From Mycobacterium marseillense (GTDB taxonomy: Bacteria > Actinomycetota > Actinomycetes > Mycobacteriales > Mycobacteriaceae): a DNA stretch of 64,000 bases. Every line of letters starts with the position of its first letter. Position 1 is the stretch's first letter. The notes under the pieces were generated by a model. The model made no database searches, was not told where the DNA came from, and saw only the letters and a program-made list of their open reading frames with translations. The position numbers and the translations under genes are program-made. The stretch spans positions 4,216,001 to 4,280,000 of the forward strand of contig NZ_AP022584.1 of NCBI RefSeq assembly GCF_010731675.1, written 5' to 3'. Shown here in pieces: positions 63,595-64,000 of this stretch.

Positions 63595-63729
63595 TGGCTT
63601 CTCCTGTGTCGAGACTTCGCCGTGGGGCGGCCGACTGCGAGCCTAGCTGTGTGGGGCGTGGCTCTGCGAGCGGTAGCTGTGCGCCCGAATCCGGGGTCAA
63701 AGTGTGCCCCCAGGGCGGATAATCACCGT

Positions 63730-64000
63730 GTGCCGGGTCATGGGCGGAGCATCCGCCGACTAGTCCCCAGCCTTGCCGTGGCCGCAACGAGTTACGCCGC
63801 CGCCACGGTGCTGGGGTGGCCCGCAGCGGCCATGCCGGCCGACACCATCGACGCGCCGACGCCGTGCTGGTCGGATCAGATCGCCGTGTCCGCCGCGCCC
63901 ACCGTGGGCGCGATGGGGCATCGCGCGGTGACCCTGATCTTCACCCTCGCCGGCGGCGCGGAGCCCTGCACCATCGCCGGATACGCCGGCGTCGACTCGG
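63730..64000 (+). CDS. Secreted DUF4232-like protein, N-terminal part (cut by window edge)
   Basis: 90 residues are visible from a GTG at 63730. After a signal peptide (SLAVAATSYAAATVLGWPAAAMP) the sequence PTPCWSDQIAVSAAPTVGAMGH, HRAVTLIFTLAGGAEPCTIA and GYAGVDS matches the start of DUF4232 domains, which are common in actinobacterial lipoproteins and exported proteins. The rest is outside the window. In M. tuberculosis the dppA gene is next here, so this is another difference from that genome. Confidence 0.72.
   Translation, partial: MPGHGRSIRRLVPSLAVAATSYAAATVLGWPAAAMPADTIDAPTPCWSDQIAVSAAPTVGAMGHRAVTLIFTLAGGAEPCTIAGYAGVDS

Overview
The window is high-GC actinobacterial DNA, and gene content and order identify it as a Mycobacterium chromosome. 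Read in reverse it follows the M. tuberculosis segment from about Rv3717 to Rv3667 almost gene by gene: the amidase, recR, gatD/murT, dnaQ, leuA, ask/asd, egtABCDE, glpK, the moxR2 block, rsfB, cds1, ponA2, whiB4, crp, nth, marP, ephE and acs. It is not the M. tuberculosis complex itself. leuA lacks the tandem repeat of that group, vapBC48 and cyp137 are missing, and several blocks are added. The species is not settled; a slow-growing non-tuberculous mycobacterium fits best.

Layout. 1-12.9 kb: cell-wall and housekeeping genes (partial amidase, YbaB, recR, GatD-MurT, DnaQ, LeuA with a possible leucine leader, Ask-Asd) followed by secreted or membrane proteins, including two tandem His-rich, Gly/Pro-rich membrane proteins. 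13.0-18.5 kb: a complete, translationally overlapping ergothioneine operon egtABCDE. 18.5-31.5 kb: a methyltransferase and a glutamate-cysteine-ligase-like protein, glpK, a PadR regulator facing a small membrane protein, and the RDD / SpoIIM / DUF58 / MoxR / DUF4350 / DUF4129 membrane block.

31.5-44.3 kb is the unusual part. It holds an F420-type oxidoreductase, a DJ-1/PfpI protein, a HemK2-like methyltransferase, a CDGSH iron-sulfur protein and a haem-oxygenase-like di-iron oxidase (HDO). Next to these is a full RsbR-RsbS-RsbT-RsbX-RsbU stressosome operon, divergent from rsfB, the SigF anti-anti-sigma gene. Then come a frameshifted DUF6328 gene, a HAD phosphatase, a DUF4193 protein, a membrane-anchored Mrr-type nuclease, a GAF-ANTAR regulator and tRNA-Pro. 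Five sequences resembling mycobacterial SigF promoters (GTTT or GGTGT, 15-16 bases, GGGTAY or close variants) precede genes in this block. A coherent reading is a stress-sensing relay (stressosome to RsbT to the RsbU phosphatase to RsfB to SigF) sitting beside a small SigF-driven redox regulon that includes an uncharacterised HDO/CDGSH/methyltransferase set.

44.3-64 kb returns to the conserved mycobacterial order: Cds1, metallophosphoesterase, PonA2, WhiB4, the two Get3-like ATPases, RidA, a beta-lactamase-fold hydrolase, Crp, Nth, the TlpA-like protein, a NUDIX hydrolase, MarP, EphE, a cutinase, a serine protease and Acs. A 54-bp tandem repeat lies at the crp 3' end. The window ends inside a DUF4232-like secreted protein.
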